55,510 nt of DNA from DASVTR01 sp033855775 (GCA_033855775.1 JAWVFT010000032.1:1-55510); one strand, 5' to 3'. Counted from the first letter of the stretch, positions 35,039 through 44,817 are shown. A program made the numbers and translations. The notes: a model not told the origin generated them from the letters alone.

Positions 35039-36029
35039 ACTGCGCTGGAATCCTCTGCTCGGCGAATGGGTCGCCACCGCGACACACAGGCAGGAGCGCA
35101 CCTTTCTGCCGCCCGCAGATTTTTGCCCGCTCTGCCCGACAAAAGAGGGCGGCTTTCCGACCGAAGTTCCCGAAAGCGCGTACGACATCGTTGTCTTTGA
35201 AAATCGCTTTCCTTCCTTGCGCGCTCATCCGCCCGCGCCCGCCGTTGAGGGAACGGAACTCTATCCCGTGCGCCCCGGTCAGGGCGTCTGCGAAGTGATT
35301 GTCTATACGCCGAACCATCGCTCGACGCTGGCCGCCGAGCCGGTCGAGCAGATTTACAAACTGGTGCGCGTCTGGATTGACCGCTTTCGCGAGTTGGGCG
35401 CGCTCGACTTCGTTGACTACGTTTTCGAGTTCGAGAACAAGGGCGAAGCTATCGGCGTCACACTGCATCACCCGCACGGGCAAATCTACGCTTACCCTTT
35501 CATCCCGCCGCGCATCGGGCGCGAGCTTGAGCAGTCGCGCGCTCATCAACAAGAGACGGGCCGTTGCCTGCTCTGCGATATTGTCGCCGAAGAGCGGCGC
35601 GACGGGCGCAGGATAATCGCCGAGAACAATTCCTTCGTCGCTTATATTCCATTCTTCGCGGGCTACCCGTACGAAGTTCACATAGCGTCTTCGCGCCATC
35701 TTCAAGCCCTCACCGATTTTGACGAAGCAGGGCAGCGCGACCTCGCAGAGTTGCTCAAGATGTTGCTCGTCGCTTATGACAAACTTTTCAATCTCTCGTT
35801 TCCCTACATCATGGCGATTCACCAGCGACCGACCGACGGCAAGCGTTATGACTATTACCATTTTCACATAGAGTTTTACCCGCCGCTGCGCACCGCGACG
35901 AAGCTGAAGTATCTGGCGGGCAGCGAGACGGGAGCCGGGATGTTCATCAACGACACGCTCGCCGAAGAGAAGGCCGCGGAGTTGCGCGCACACGTCGCTC
36001 CGGTCGCTTGGAAGGGAATCGAGTCTTGA
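35031..36029 (+). CDS. galT: Galactose-1-phosphate uridylyltransferase
   Basis: A 332-residue Leloir-pathway enzyme that swaps UMP between UDP-glucose and galactose-1-phosphate. The first zinc site CPLC, the start LRWNPLLGEWVATATHRQER and the catalytic HPHGQ segment are all present. A second HIT-like half begins at CLLCDIV. The start is GTG at 35031 with GGAGGAG just before it; a longer open frame from 34905 is antisense-like extension over the small upstream gene. Its TGA overlaps the TTG start of galK. Confidence 0.95.
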   Translation: MSELRWNPLLGEWVATATHRQERTFLPPADFCPLCPTKEGGFPTEVPESAYDIVVFENRFPSLRAHPPAPAVEGTELYPVRPGQGVCEVIVYTPNHRSTLAAEPVEQIYKLVRVWIDRFRELGALDFVDYVFEFENKGEAIGVTLHHPHGQIYAYPFIPPRIGRELEQSRAHQQETGRCLLCDIVAEERRDGRRIIAENNSFVAYIPFFAGYPYEVHIASSRHLQALTDFDEAGQRDLAELLKMLLVAYDKLFNLSFPYIMAIHQRPTDGKRYDYYHFHIEFYPPLRTATKLKYLAGSETGAGMFINDTLAEEKAAELRAHVAPVAWKGIES

Positions 36030-37195
36030 TTGAAGCGAACGCCCTTAGAGTCGCCTTCGGCGAAAGGTTCGGTGGCGGAGAGCCGAGGCTGTTCGCCGCG
36101 CCCGGTCGCGTCAACATGATTGGCGAGCACACGGATTACAACGAAGGCTTTGTGCTCCCGATGGCGATTGACCGCGCGACCGTCGTGGCGGCGAGGACAA
36201 ACGGCAGCCGCCGCGTGCGCGTTCATTCGCTCAACCTGGACGAGACGGCTGAGTTTGACCTTGATGCTCCCGGCCCACGCCAGCGCGGCATCTGGCTCGA
36301 CTATGTTGAAGGCGTCGCTCAATCCTTGTTGGCGCGCGGCCTCGCCCTTCGCGGGGCCGACATGTTGCTCGCGTCGGATGTGCCTGTCGGAGCAGGGCTG
36401 TCATCCTCCGCCGCGCTCGAAATATCCGTGGGCAGCGCGCTGCTTGGCGTCTCGGAGATTGAGCTTGGCAAGGTTGAACTTGCGCTCGCGGGGCAGCGCG
36501 CGGAGCATGATTACGTCGGCACGAAATGCGGCATCATGGATCAACTCGTCGCCGCTTGCGGGAGGCGCGGACACGCGCTCTTGATTGATTGTCGCTCGCT
36601 TGAGATAACGCCGATTCCTTTGAACACCGCGGGGACGACGATTGCGATTTGCGACACGCGCGTCAAGCACGAATTGTCCTCTTCGGAGTACAACACGCGC
36701 CGCGCCGAATGCGAGCGCGGCGTCGAGTTGCTCAAGTCTTGGCTGCCCGGCATCCGCTCGCTACGCGACGTGAGCCTGAGCGATTTGCAGGCGCACGAGG
36801 AAAAATTGCCCGAACCCGTTCGCTCGCGCTGCCGCCATGTGGTGACGGAAAACTCGCGGACGCTCGCGGCGGCTGACGCGCTGCGCGCCGATGATTTCGG
36901 CGAGATGGGACAACTCATGTATGCGAGTCATGTCTCCTTGCGTGATGATTACGAAGTGAGCAGCAGGGAGTTGGACGTGCTGGTCGAGATTGCCGCTACG
37001 GTTGAAGGCGTCTACGGCTCTCGCATGACGGGCGGCGGCTTCGGCGGCTGCACGGTCAACCTGCTTCGCCGCGCGGCGCTTGAGAAATTTCAGGAGCAGG
37101 TCGCGGCTGAGTATAATAAAGCCACCGGCACGACTGCGACCATCTACATTTCAGAACCCGGCGACGGCGCAAGAGAGATTACAGGGTTGCCGTAA
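36026..37195 (+). CDS. galK: Galactokinase
   Basis: A 389-residue GHMP kinase that phosphorylates galactose at C1. The galactokinase signature is PGRVNMIGEHTDYNEGF, the ATP-binding loop is PVGAGLSSSAALE, and the third GHMP motif is MTGGGFGGCTVNL. The catalytic Asp lies in GTKCGIMDQLVA. The most likely start is TTG at 36026, which overlaps the galT stop by four bases (TTGA) and has GGAAGGGA upstream; another TTG at 36008 is in frame. With galT and pgm it makes most of a Leloir pathway. galE was not seen in the window. Confidence 0.95.
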   Translation: MIEANALRVAFGERFGGGEPRLFAAPGRVNMIGEHTDYNEGFVLPMAIDRATVVAARTNGSRRVRVHSLNLDETAEFDLDAPGPRQRGIWLDYVEGVAQSLLARGLALRGADMLLASDVPVGAGLSSSAALEISVGSALLGVSEIELGKVELALAGQRAEHDYVGTKCGIMDQLVAACGRRGHALLIDCRSLEITPIPLNTAGTTIAICDTRVKHELSSSEYNTRRAECERGVELLKSWLPGIRSLRDVSLSDLQAHEEKLPEPVRSRCRHVVTENSRTLAAADALRADDFGEMGQLMYASHVSLRDDYEVSSRELDVLVEIAATVEGVYGSRMTGGGFGGCTVNLLRRAALEKFQEQVAAEYNKATGTTATIYISEPGDGAREITGLP

Positions 37196-37217
37196 GCATC
37201 TCTTGAACTGAAAATCT

Positions 37218-38282
37218 ATGACGGCAAAGATGCGGATTAAAGATGTGGCGCGCGCGGCGGGAGTCTCGACCGCGACCGTCTCGCACGTGCTTAACAAGAC
37301 GCGATTCGTTTCCGACGAGACGCGCGAAAAGGTGCTGCGCGCCATCGAAAGCTGCAACTATTATCCGAACGCTAACGCGCGCTCTCTGGCTTCGGGCCGC
37401 AGCAACACGCTCGGACTCTTAATCTCGGACATCTCGAACCCGTTCTTTCCCGAACTCGTCAAGAGCATCGAAACCATCGCCTTCGAGCGCGGCCAAGAGG
37501 TGATTCTGGCGAACACGGATTACGACGACGAGCGCACGTTGAGCAACGTTCGACACTTCATCGAACGCAAGGTGGCGGGCGTCGTCCTGATGACTTCCGA
37601 ACTGGACAGGGCTTTGATTGACGAACTGGCGCGCTGTCATGTGCCGGTCGTCTTCCTTGACATCGGTTCGGCTGGCATTTGCATGAGCAACATCGTTGTC
37701 GATTACGAAGCGGGAATTAGCGAAGCCATCAATCATCTACACTGGCTCGGTCATCGAAAGATTGCCTACATCGGCGGCCCCGGTCGCCTTCGTTCAGCCG
37801 CCAAGCGTCTCGAAGCTTTTCGTGATTCGATGGCGCACCAGCTTCCTGAAACGACGCCGCTGGAAATTTATGAAGGCGATTTTCGTCTCGAAGGAGGAAG
37901 GCGCGTGGCGCGCGAGATGCTCGCTCTGGGAAATCTGCCGACCGCCGTGGTGGTCGCCAACGACATGATGGCCCTCGGCTTGATGAAAGAATTTCATGAG
38001 CGCGGCCTTCATGTCCCAGACGATATTTCCATCGTCGGGTTCGACGACATAGCCTTCGCCGAACTGAGCAATCCGCCGCTGACGACCGTCTGCCTGCCGC
38101 GCGTTGAGCTTGGGCGCAAAGCGGTCGAAGCTTTAATGGCAAGCATTGAGCATCCGGAAAGCCTTGGCGTCGAAATCAACGTTTCGACCTATCTCATCTT
38201 GCGTGATTCCACTGCGCCGCCGAAAGAACCGGCGCAGCGCAATCAAGCCGGTCAGGAAATCAAGCACAACAGCATTGTCTGA
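37218..38282 (+). CDS. LacI-family transcriptional regulator
   Basis: A 354-residue repressor. The N-terminal helix-turn-helix is IKDVARAAGVSTATVSHVLN, followed by the hinge (NARSLASGRSNTLGLLI), where the residues insert into the minor groove, and a periplasmic-binding-protein-like sensor domain (ISNPFFPELVKSIE to VGFDDIAFAELSNPPLTTV). It sits between galK and a GH43/ABC-importer set and probably senses the imported sugar or its phosphate. The two AAnCGnTT cores upstream of the TonB receptor are candidate targets. The ribosome binding site is weak. Confidence 0.93.
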   Translation: MTAKMRIKDVARAAGVSTATVSHVLNKTRFVSDETREKVLRAIESCNYYPNANARSLASGRSNTLGLLISDISNPFFPELVKSIETIAFERGQEVILANTDYDDERTLSNVRHFIERKVAGVVLMTSELDRALIDELARCHVPVVFLDIGSAGICMSNIVVDYEAGISEAINHLHWLGHRKIAYIGGPGRLRSAAKRLEAFRDSMAHQLPETTPLEIYEGDFRLEGGRRVAREMLALGNLPTAVVVANDMMALGLMKEFHERGLHVPDDISIVGFDDIAFAELSNPPLTTVCLPRVELGRKAVEALMASIEHPESLGVEINVSTYLILRDSTAPPKEPAQRNQAGQEIKHNSIV

Positions 38283-38341
38283 CAACGAGCCGCCGGGCGT
38301 TTGTGTCAGCCAAAGCTTATCAAGAAGGATTTGAGGGTTAC

Positions 38342-39967
38342 ATGGGAAGACCGATATTGAACAAGCAATCGCTGCTGCGCGCGGCTTGCGCCGCTTTGTT
38401 GCTGGCCGTCGCTTTGGGAGACGTTGCAGCGCAGCGCAGCCGCAGTAACGCTTACACGAATCCGGCGATGGCGGGCGATTTCCCGGACCCGTCGGTCATC
38501 CGCGTCGGCCAGGACTACTGGGCGGCGGCGACCTCATCCGATTGGGCGCCGGAGTTTCCCCTCTTGCACTCGCGCGATTTGGTCAACTGGCAAGTGGTCG
38601 GCGCGGTCTTCCAGCAGCGTCCCGCGTGGTCAAACGGAAGCTACTGGGCGCCGGAAATCTCGGAGCATCTTGGCCGCTTCTTCATCTACTACGCGGCGCG
38701 CAAAAAAGACGGCCCGATGTGTGTGGCCGTGGCGACGGCCATGCGACCGCAGGGGCCTTACAAAGACCACGGCCCGCTTGTTTGTCAGGAAGTCGGCTCG
38801 ATTGACGGGTTCCCCGCGACGGATGAAAGGGGCGCGCGTTATCTGCTCTGGAAGGAAGACGGCAATAGCGTGAGCAAGCCGACGCCCATCTGGGCGCAAG
38901 CCTTGTCGCCGGACGGCACGCGATTAGTCGGCGAGCGGCGCGAGTTGTTCCACAACGATCAGGCTTGGGAAAAGCACGCTTCGTTGCCTTACGGCGATCT
39001 AGTCGAAGGGCCAGCCATCGTTCGTCACAACGGCTGGTTTTATCTCTTCTACTCCGGCAACTTCTGCTGCGCCAGAGAGTGCAACTATATGATAGGCGTC
39101 GCGCGTTCGCGCAAGCTTCTAGGCCCCTGGGAAAAGAATCCCGGCAATCCAATCATGCGCGGCAACGAGACTTGGAAATGTCCCGGCCACGGCACAATCG
39201 TTACCGATACGAGAGGGCGCGACTTTCTTCTTTATCACGCTTACAAGGCAAACGATTTTGTCTACGTCGGAAGGCAAGCCTTGCTGGATGAAATCAAGTG
39301 GGGCGCGAACGGCTGGCCGGCAATCAACGAAGGGCGCGGGCCGAGCGTGAACGCGGCTTCGCCGTTCGGCGTTCCTGACCGCAGGGCCGAGTATGCATTC
39401 TTTGACGACTTTACTTCCAAGCGATTGACGACGGGCTGGCAGTGGCCGCAAGGCAACGAGCCTGACATCAGGATAGAGAGCCGGAACACGGGCCAACTCG
39501 TGCTCGCCGCGTCGAGCGCGAGCGAGAGCAAGGTTGAAGCGTTGAGCGCGGCGCTGGCGCGTTCGACCACGGTTGGCGATTACGTTGCGACGACCAGCGT
39601 TAAGACGAAAGAGATGCGACCGAACGCTGTGGCCGGGCTATCGGCTTACGGCGACGGCGAGAACGCGCTCGGCGCTTCGGTCATGGCTAATCGCGTCATG
39701 CTGTGGCGCGTCGAAAAGGGAGCGATGCGAATGGTCGCGGAGATGAACGCCGCCAACAACGGCTCTCTCTTCCTACGCATGACGGCGCGCGAGGGCCATC
39801 TTTATCGCTTCGCCTTCAGCCGCGACAATCGCAGGTGGACGGAGGTGGGCGAAGAGTTGGACGGCCAGTACTTGCCGCCATGGGACAGGGGCGTGCGCGT
39901 CGCCCTGACGGCGGGCAAGGCGCCCGCGCTCTTTGACTGGCTGCGCATCACGCCTTCTTCGCGTTGA
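38342..39967 (+). CDS. Secreted GH43-family glycosidase with C-terminal concanavalin-like domain
   Basis: A 541-residue exported enzyme, strongly similar along its whole length to the product at 25361-26953. It has the same GDFPDPSVIRVGQDYW start, GSID and LVEGPAI catalytic segments, and the cysteine-bearing CCARECNY region. The C-terminal beta-sandwich (about 350-541) is shared too. The signal peptide ends GDVAAQ. GAGGG lies before the ATG at 38342; the open frame from 38303 is not needed. It follows the LacI gene and precedes the ABC importer. Arabinofuranosidase or related furanosidase activity is the family expectation. Confidence 0.9.
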   Translation: MGRPILNKQSLLRAACAALLLAVALGDVAAQRSRSNAYTNPAMAGDFPDPSVIRVGQDYWAAATSSDWAPEFPLLHSRDLVNWQVVGAVFQQRPAWSNGSYWAPEISEHLGRFFIYYAARKKDGPMCVAVATAMRPQGPYKDHGPLVCQEVGSIDGFPATDERGARYLLWKEDGNSVSKPTPIWAQALSPDGTRLVGERRELFHNDQAWEKHASLPYGDLVEGPAIVRHNGWFYLFYSGNFCCARECNYMIGVARSRKLLGPWEKNPGNPIMRGNETWKCPGHGTIVTDTRGRDFLLYHAYKANDFVYVGRQALLDEIKWGANGWPAINEGRGPSVNAASPFGVPDRRAEYAFFDDFTSKRLTTGWQWPQGNEPDIRIESRNTGQLVLAASSASESKVEALSAALARSTTVGDYVATTSVKTKEMRPNAVAGLSAYGDGENALGASVMANRVMLWRVEKGAMRMVAEMNAANNGSLFLRMTAREGHLYRFAFSRDNRRWTEVGEELDGQYLPPWDRGVRVALTAGKAPALFDWLRITPSSR

Positions 39968-40011
39968 AGACGGCTTCGCTTTGGTATCTCAAATTATCGG
40001 GGAGCAGGAAC

Positions 40012-41010
40012 ATGAAAAATTTCAACGGCAGAGGGAAGCTGGCGGCCAGTTTGATAATCGCGGTTGTCGCCATGATGGTCATCAACGGGGCGGGCTGCGC
40101 GAAGAAGGGCAGCCGTGGAGACGCGCAGGGCAAAGGCGCGCTCAAAATCGGTTTCTCGCAGATGGAGGAAAACAACCCCTGGCGCATCGCTGAAACCAAC
40201 AGCTTGAGAGACGAAGCGAAGAAGCGCGGCGGGAAGTTTGAACTGGTCGTGACCAACGCGCAGGGGCAGACTTCGAAGCAAGTCTCGGATGTCGAAGATT
40301 TAATCGCGCAGCGTGTGGACGCGATTTTTCTCGCGCCCCGCGAGTTCGAGGGCTTGGGTTCGGCGCTCCAACGCGCGAAGCAGGCGAACATTCCAGTCTT
40401 CCTGATTGACCGCGAGGCGGCGGGCACGGCGGGCCAGGACTTCGTGGCCTTTCTCGGCTCCAACTTTGTAGAGCAGGGCAAGCGCGCTGGCGATTGGTTG
40501 GTCAAACGGACGAACGGGAAAGCCGGAATCGTGGAGTTGACCGGAACCGCCGGAGCGTCCGTCGCGCGCGACCGTTCCGCCGGATTCAAGGAGGCGATTC
40601 AGAGTTCGCCCGACATGAAAATCCTCGCTTCGCAGACCGGAAATTTTTCGCGCGCCGAAGGGCAAAAGGTGATGGAGAATATTATTCAGGCGCACGGCAA
40701 GGAGATTACAGCCGTCTATGCTCACAACGACGAGATGGCTCTCGGCGCTATCCAGGCCCTGAAGGCCGCCGGGATGAATCCGGGCAAAGACGTGCTCATC
40801 GTTTCGGTTGACGGCGAAAAGGCCGCGCTCGAAGCCATCGTGCGCGGCGAAATGAACATCACCGTCGAATCGAATCCACGCTTCGGCCCGCTGGCCTTCG
40901 ACACGCTGGAAAAATTTCTCAGGAAGGAAGCCATCCCGCCCAAGATTATTCTTGAGGATAAATTCTTCGATTCCAGCAACGCCGCGCAGTTCGTCAACGA
41001 AGCATACTGA
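40012..41010 (+). CDS. Galactofuranose-type ABC transporter substrate-binding lipoprotein (YtfQ/GafA-like)
   Basis: A 332-residue sugar-binding protein. The signal peptide ends NGAGC, a lipobox-like cysteine, so it is probably a lipoprotein. The sequence tracks E. coli YtfQ, the galactofuranose-binding protein, as I recall it: WRIAETN, VDAIFLAP, GDWLVKRTNGK, GTAGASVARDRSAGF and VYAHNDEMALGAIQALKAAG all have direct counterparts there. The start at 40012 is preceded by GGGGAGCAGG. With the ATPase and two permeases that follow, it makes a complete importer. Confidence 0.88.
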   Translation: MKNFNGRGKLAASLIIAVVAMMVINGAGCAKKGSRGDAQGKGALKIGFSQMEENNPWRIAETNSLRDEAKKRGGKFELVVTNAQGQTSKQVSDVEDLIAQRVDAIFLAPREFEGLGSALQRAKQANIPVFLIDREAAGTAGQDFVAFLGSNFVEQGKRAGDWLVKRTNGKAGIVELTGTAGASVARDRSAGFKEAIQSSPDMKILASQTGNFSRAEGQKVMENIIQAHGKEITAVYAHNDEMALGAIQALKAAGMNPGKDVLIVSVDGEKAALEAIVRGEMNITVESNPRFGPLAFDTLEKFLRKEAIPPKIILEDKFFDSSNAAQFVNEAY

Positions 41011-41108
41011 CCGTCGCAAGTAGAGGAGTCTTGAGTGTCGTAGTTCAAAGGCCAAAGCCCTGCTCTTGACTTCAGACTCCTGACTCTTGATTCCTGACCT
41101 TTAAGATT

Positions 41109-42695
41109 ATGAGCGCATCCGAACCGCTCCTCCGCATGGAGGGAATAACGAAAAGCTTCGCGGGCGTCGTGGCTCTGGCCGGAGTCAATCTCGCGCTGGA
41201 ACGCGGCGAGGTTCACGCGCTGGTCGGAGAAAACGGCGCGGGCAAATCCACGCTGATTAAAATCATGACGGGCGCGTACACGCGCGACGCCGGAACGATG
41301 TTGCTGGAAGGCAAGGCGGTCGAGTTTCGCTCGCCGGAGGAAGCGCAAAGCGAGGGCGTGGTCGCCGTTTATCAGGAAGTCAACCTGCTGGCCTTCCGCA
41401 CGGTCGCCGAAAATATTTACCTAGGTCGAGAGCCGCGCCGCTTCGGCCTTATTGACTGGAAGCGCATGAACGCGGACGCCGCCGCCTTGCTCAATCGTTT
41501 GGGACTTGAGATAGACCCGCGCGCCACTCTCGGCAGCCTGAACATCGCGCTCCGGCAAATGATAGCCATCGCGCGCGGCGTCTCGTTCGGCGCCAAGGTC
41601 GTCGTCCTGGACGAGCCGACCAGTTCGCTGACCGAGCGCGAAGTCTCCATCCTTTACGATGTCATCCGCCGCCTCAAGGCGGAAGGCACGGCGGTCGTTT
41701 ACATCAGCCATCGCTTCGACGAACTCTACACGGTGTGCGACCGCGTGACGGTCTTGCGCGACGGAAAGTTTGTCGCCACGCGCCCGCTCGCCGGTCTGGA
41801 AAAACTAGACCTCGTTTGCCTGATGCTCGGCAAACAGCGCGACGAGTTGCGACAAGGCACGACCGCCTTTGAGCAACACGACGCCGCGCGGGAAGCCGTG
41901 CCGCTCTTGCGCGCCGAAAACCTGACGCGCGGGCGCAAGCTGAATCGAGTGACGATTGATGCTGCGCGCGGCGAGATTGTCGGCGTCGCCGGACTGCTCG
42001 GCTCCGGCCGCACGGAGACTGCGCGGGCCATCTTCGGCGCGGACAAGATTGAAGAGGGCGAGATTTATCTTGAAGGCAAAGCTCTCAAGCTGCGTTCGCC
42101 GCGCGACGCCATCAAGGCCGGGCTCGCCTTTCTCTCCGAAGACCGCAAGGCCGAGGGCATCATCCCTGAGTTATCCGTGAGAGAGAATCTGACGCTCGCC
42201 GCTCTGCCCGCTTTGACACGGCTCGGCGTCGTCTCGCGCGCTCGCCAGCAAGAGCTTGTTGACCGCTTTATGAAGCGGCTCGGCATCAAGGCCGCGAGCG
42301 CGGAGCAGAAGATACGCGAACTCTCCGGCGGCAACCAGCAGAAGGTGCTGCTGGCGCGCTGGCTCTGCAAGAATCCGAAGTTTCTTATCCTGGATGAGCC
42401 GACGCGCGGGATAGACATTGGCGCGAAGGGCGAGATTCAGGAGTTGATAAACGAGTTGGCCGCGTCGGGGCTTGGCGTCCTGATGATTTCATCCGAGCTT
42501 GAAGAGTTGGTCGAGGGCAGTTCGCGTGTCGTCATCATGCGCGACGGGCAGCGCGTCGGCGAGTTGCGCGGGCCTGAGATTTCGCAGGACGCGATTATTC
42601 ACGCGATGGCTGAAGGCGACGCGGCGCAGGCTTCCACGCCGCCGGATGAAACGGCGAATGACGCTTTGAGCGACGAACGAGCAACGCGGGAGTAG
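41109..42695 (+). CDS. Sugar ABC transporter ATPase with two nucleotide-binding domains (YtfR/RbsA-like)
   Basis: A 528-residue protein made of two ABC domains, as in AraG, RbsA and YtfR. Domain 1 has Walker A GENGAGKST, Walker B VVVLDEPTSSL and a degenerate signature (LNIALRQMIAIARG). Domain 2 has a degenerate Walker A (GLLGSGRTE), the signature LSGGNQQKVLLARWL and Walker B FLILDEPTRGID. This asymmetry is typical of the family. It powers the two permeases that follow. A gap of 98 bases separates it from the binding-protein gene. Confidence 0.93.
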   Translation: MSASEPLLRMEGITKSFAGVVALAGVNLALERGEVHALVGENGAGKSTLIKIMTGAYTRDAGTMLLEGKAVEFRSPEEAQSEGVVAVYQEVNLLAFRTVAENIYLGREPRRFGLIDWKRMNADAAALLNRLGLEIDPRATLGSLNIALRQMIAIARGVSFGAKVVVLDEPTSSLTEREVSILYDVIRRLKAEGTAVVYISHRFDELYTVCDRVTVLRDGKFVATRPLAGLEKLDLVCLMLGKQRDELRQGTTAFEQHDAAREAVPLLRAENLTRGRKLNRVTIDAARGEIVGVAGLLGSGRTETARAIFGADKIEEGEIYLEGKALKLRSPRDAIKAGLAFLSEDRKAEGIIPELSVRENLTLAALPALTRLGVVSRARQQELVDRFMKRLGIKAASAEQKIRELSGGNQQKVLLARWLCKNPKFLILDEPTRGIDIGAKGEIQELINELAASGLGVLMISSELEELVEGSSRVVIMRDGQRVGELRGPEISQDAIIHAMAEGDAAQASTPPDETANDALSDERATRE

Positions 42696-42703
42696 AGAAG
42701 AGT

Positions 42704-43684
42704 ATGCAGAACGCCGGACAGGCAGGGCGGACGCAAAGCGCGGGCGGGGCATGGTCGCGCCTCGGCGCGCTAGGCCCAACCTACGGGGCTCTCGCCGCGC
42801 TCCTCTTGCTCATCATCGCCAATGCCGTCTTCACCAGAAATTTTTGGGACATCAATAACTTCTGGAACATCCTCTTGCAGGTCGCGCCGACGATGCTCGT
42901 CGCAACCGGAATGACGTTCGTGATAGCGACGGGCGGCATAGACCTTTCGGTCGGCTCTGTGATGGCGATTGCCGCGTCAATGGCCGCCATCAATCTTGAG
43001 CGCGGCATTCTGCCCGCGGTGTGCATCGCTCTGCTCGTCACAACCGCCGTCGGCGCGCTCAACGGAACGCTCATTTCCATCTTTCGCATTCAACCGATTA
43101 TAGTCACGCTCGCCGTCTTGATTGCCGGGCGCGGGCTGGCGCAGATTCCGAGCGAAGGGCGTTTGATAGAGTTCAAGGGACACTATCCGGCGTTTGAATA
43201 TTTAGGCACGGGCTACGTCGGGCCGATTCCCGTGCAAGCGCTGGTCATGCTGTTGGTCGTCGCCGCCGCCATCTTTGTGATGCGCGCGACGAGCTTCGGG
43301 CGTTACGTGGTCGCGGTCGGCGGCAACGAAAATGCTTCGCGGCTGGCGGGCGTTAAAGTGCATCGCACGAAGATTGCGGTCTATGCCTTGAGCGGCTTGC
43401 TGGCGGGCCTGGCCGGGCTCATCGAATCGGCGCGCGGCGGAGCCAGCGACCCGTCCAACGTCGGGCAGGGAATCGAACTCGATGCCATCGCGGCGGTCGT
43501 CATCGGCGGCACAGCCCTGACGGGCGGGCGCGCGACCATCGGCGGCACGGTCATCGGCGCGCTGATGATGCAGGTGATAACCACCAGCTTCAACATGCAG
43601 GGGATACAGTTCGCGTGGTCTTTGGTCATCAAGGCCGCGATTATCATCGTCGCCGTTTACGTCCAGCGACCGAAAGTTGCATAA
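42704..43684 (+). CDS. Sugar ABC transporter permease (YtfT-like)
   Basis: A 326-residue inner-membrane protein of the BPD_transp_2 (ribose-type) permease family, with about nine helices. Conserved segments include GMTFVIATGGIDLSVGSVMA, ALNGTLISIFRIQPIIVTLA and ELDAIAAVVIGGTALTGGRA. Eight bases separate it from the ATPase gene, and GGGAG precedes its ATG. The presence of a second, different permease gene next to it is characteristic of the galactofuranose (Ytf/Yjf) importer rather than the ribose one. Confidence 0.9.
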   Translation: MQNAGQAGRTQSAGGAWSRLGALGPTYGALAALLLLIIANAVFTRNFWDINNFWNILLQVAPTMLVATGMTFVIATGGIDLSVGSVMAIAASMAAINLERGILPAVCIALLVTTAVGALNGTLISIFRIQPIIVTLAVLIAGRGLAQIPSEGRLIEFKGHYPAFEYLGTGYVGPIPVQALVMLLVVAAAIFVMRATSFGRYVVAVGGNENASRLAGVKVHRTKIAVYALSGLLAGLAGLIESARGGASDPSNVGQGIELDAIAAVVIGGTALTGGRATIGGTVIGALMMQVITTSFNMQGIQFAWSLVIKAAIIIVAVYVQRPKVA

Positions 43685-43743
43685 GCGATGAAAGCCTTGC
43701 TCTTGATAGTTTCGCATTCATCCTTTCAGACGGGGAGAAGGTT

Positions 43744-44763
43744 ATGAGTCAGGCAGCCGCCGCCATTGATGATGCAGGCTCGACGCGCGGACGTGTCGCG
43801 CGCGCGAAGTTTGCGTCCTTCATCCAGCGTCAGGGAGCGTTGGTGGCCCTCATTCTCGTCTGCCTCTTCGCTTCGTGGCGGTACGGAACTTTTCTCGATA
43901 ACGGCAGCTTTCTGACGGGGCAAAATCTGCTCAACGTCGTCGCGCAAAACAGCATGGTCGGCTTGATTGCGCTCGGCATGACGTTCGTTATTTTGACAGG
44001 CGGCATAGACCTTTCCGTCGGCTCGCTGCTGGCGGTCGGAGGCGTCATCGCCGCGACGCTGGCCGGGAACAACTTCATCGTCGTGCTCGTTGTGTCGGTT
44101 GGGGCGACGACGCTGCTCGGCCTTCTCAACGGGCTGGTGATAGCGAAGGTTCGCATACAGCCGTTCATCGTGACGCTGGCGATGATGATTGCCGCGCGCG
44201 GCCTTGCTCTGCGCGTGGCGCACGAAAAGCCCATCGAGATCAGGAACATGACGGGCGGGTTTCGTTGGCTCTGGCAAGGCATGATTGGCCCGCTGCCTGT
44301 CCCGATTGTCATGCTGGTTGCGGCCTACTTCATCGGCTGGCTCGTCCTCAATCACACACGCTTTGGCCGTCATGTCTATGCGCTCGGCGACAACGAAGAG
44401 GCGGCTCGTTTGATGGGCTTGAACGTCGGTCGCGTGACGCTCGGCGTGTATGCTTTGAGCGGCGCGCTGGCGGGGCTGGCGGGCGTGATACTCGCTTCGC
44501 GGCTCGGCTCCGGGCAGCCGGTCGCGGGGGCTGGCTTTGAGTTGGACGCCATCGCGGCGGTGGTCGTCGGCGGCACACTTTTGACGGGCGGGCAGGGCGG
44601 CGTCGGCTCGACGCTGGTCGGCGTGTTGCTGCTCGGCGTGCTCTTCAACATCCTGAATAATGAGGGCGACTGGATTGGCTCTTACTGGCAGGGCGTGTTG
44701 CGCGGCATCTTTTTGCTCGCCGTCGTCATCATTCAAAACAGGCTCAGCGCGAGAAAGCGATAG
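43744..44763 (+). CDS. Sugar ABC transporter permease (YjfF-like)
   Basis: A 339-residue second permease of the same family, with GMTFVILTGGIDLSVGSLLA, LNGLVIAKVRIQPFIVTLAM and ELDAIAAVVVGGTLLTGGQG. It would pair with the preceding permease to form the channel. The open frame extends upstream into the previous gene, but GGGGAGAAGG lies before the ATG at 43744, and only there does a sensible N-terminus begin. Confidence 0.9.
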   Translation: MSQAAAAIDDAGSTRGRVARAKFASFIQRQGALVALILVCLFASWRYGTFLDNGSFLTGQNLLNVVAQNSMVGLIALGMTFVILTGGIDLSVGSLLAVGGVIAATLAGNNFIVVLVVSVGATTLLGLLNGLVIAKVRIQPFIVTLAMMIAARGLALRVAHEKPIEIRNMTGGFRWLWQGMIGPLPVPIVMLVAAYFIGWLVLNHTRFGRHVYALGDNEEAARLMGLNVGRVTLGVYALSGALAGLAGVILASRLGSGQPVAGAGFELDAIAAVVVGGTLLTGGQGGVGSTLVGVLLLGVLFNILNNEGDWIGSYWQGVLRGIFLLAVVIIQNRLSARKR

Positions 44764-44817
44764 CGGCGCTTGCGGCTCTCCGGTCAAACGACGCTGCATG
44801 AAATCTCTTGACGTTAA

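Noticed and set aside
41011..41108. Short imperfect repeats of CTCTTGACT/CTCCTGAC type before the ABC ATPase gene
   Set aside because: They are degenerate and short, with no clear symmetry or promoter pattern, so they do not support a regulatory site.
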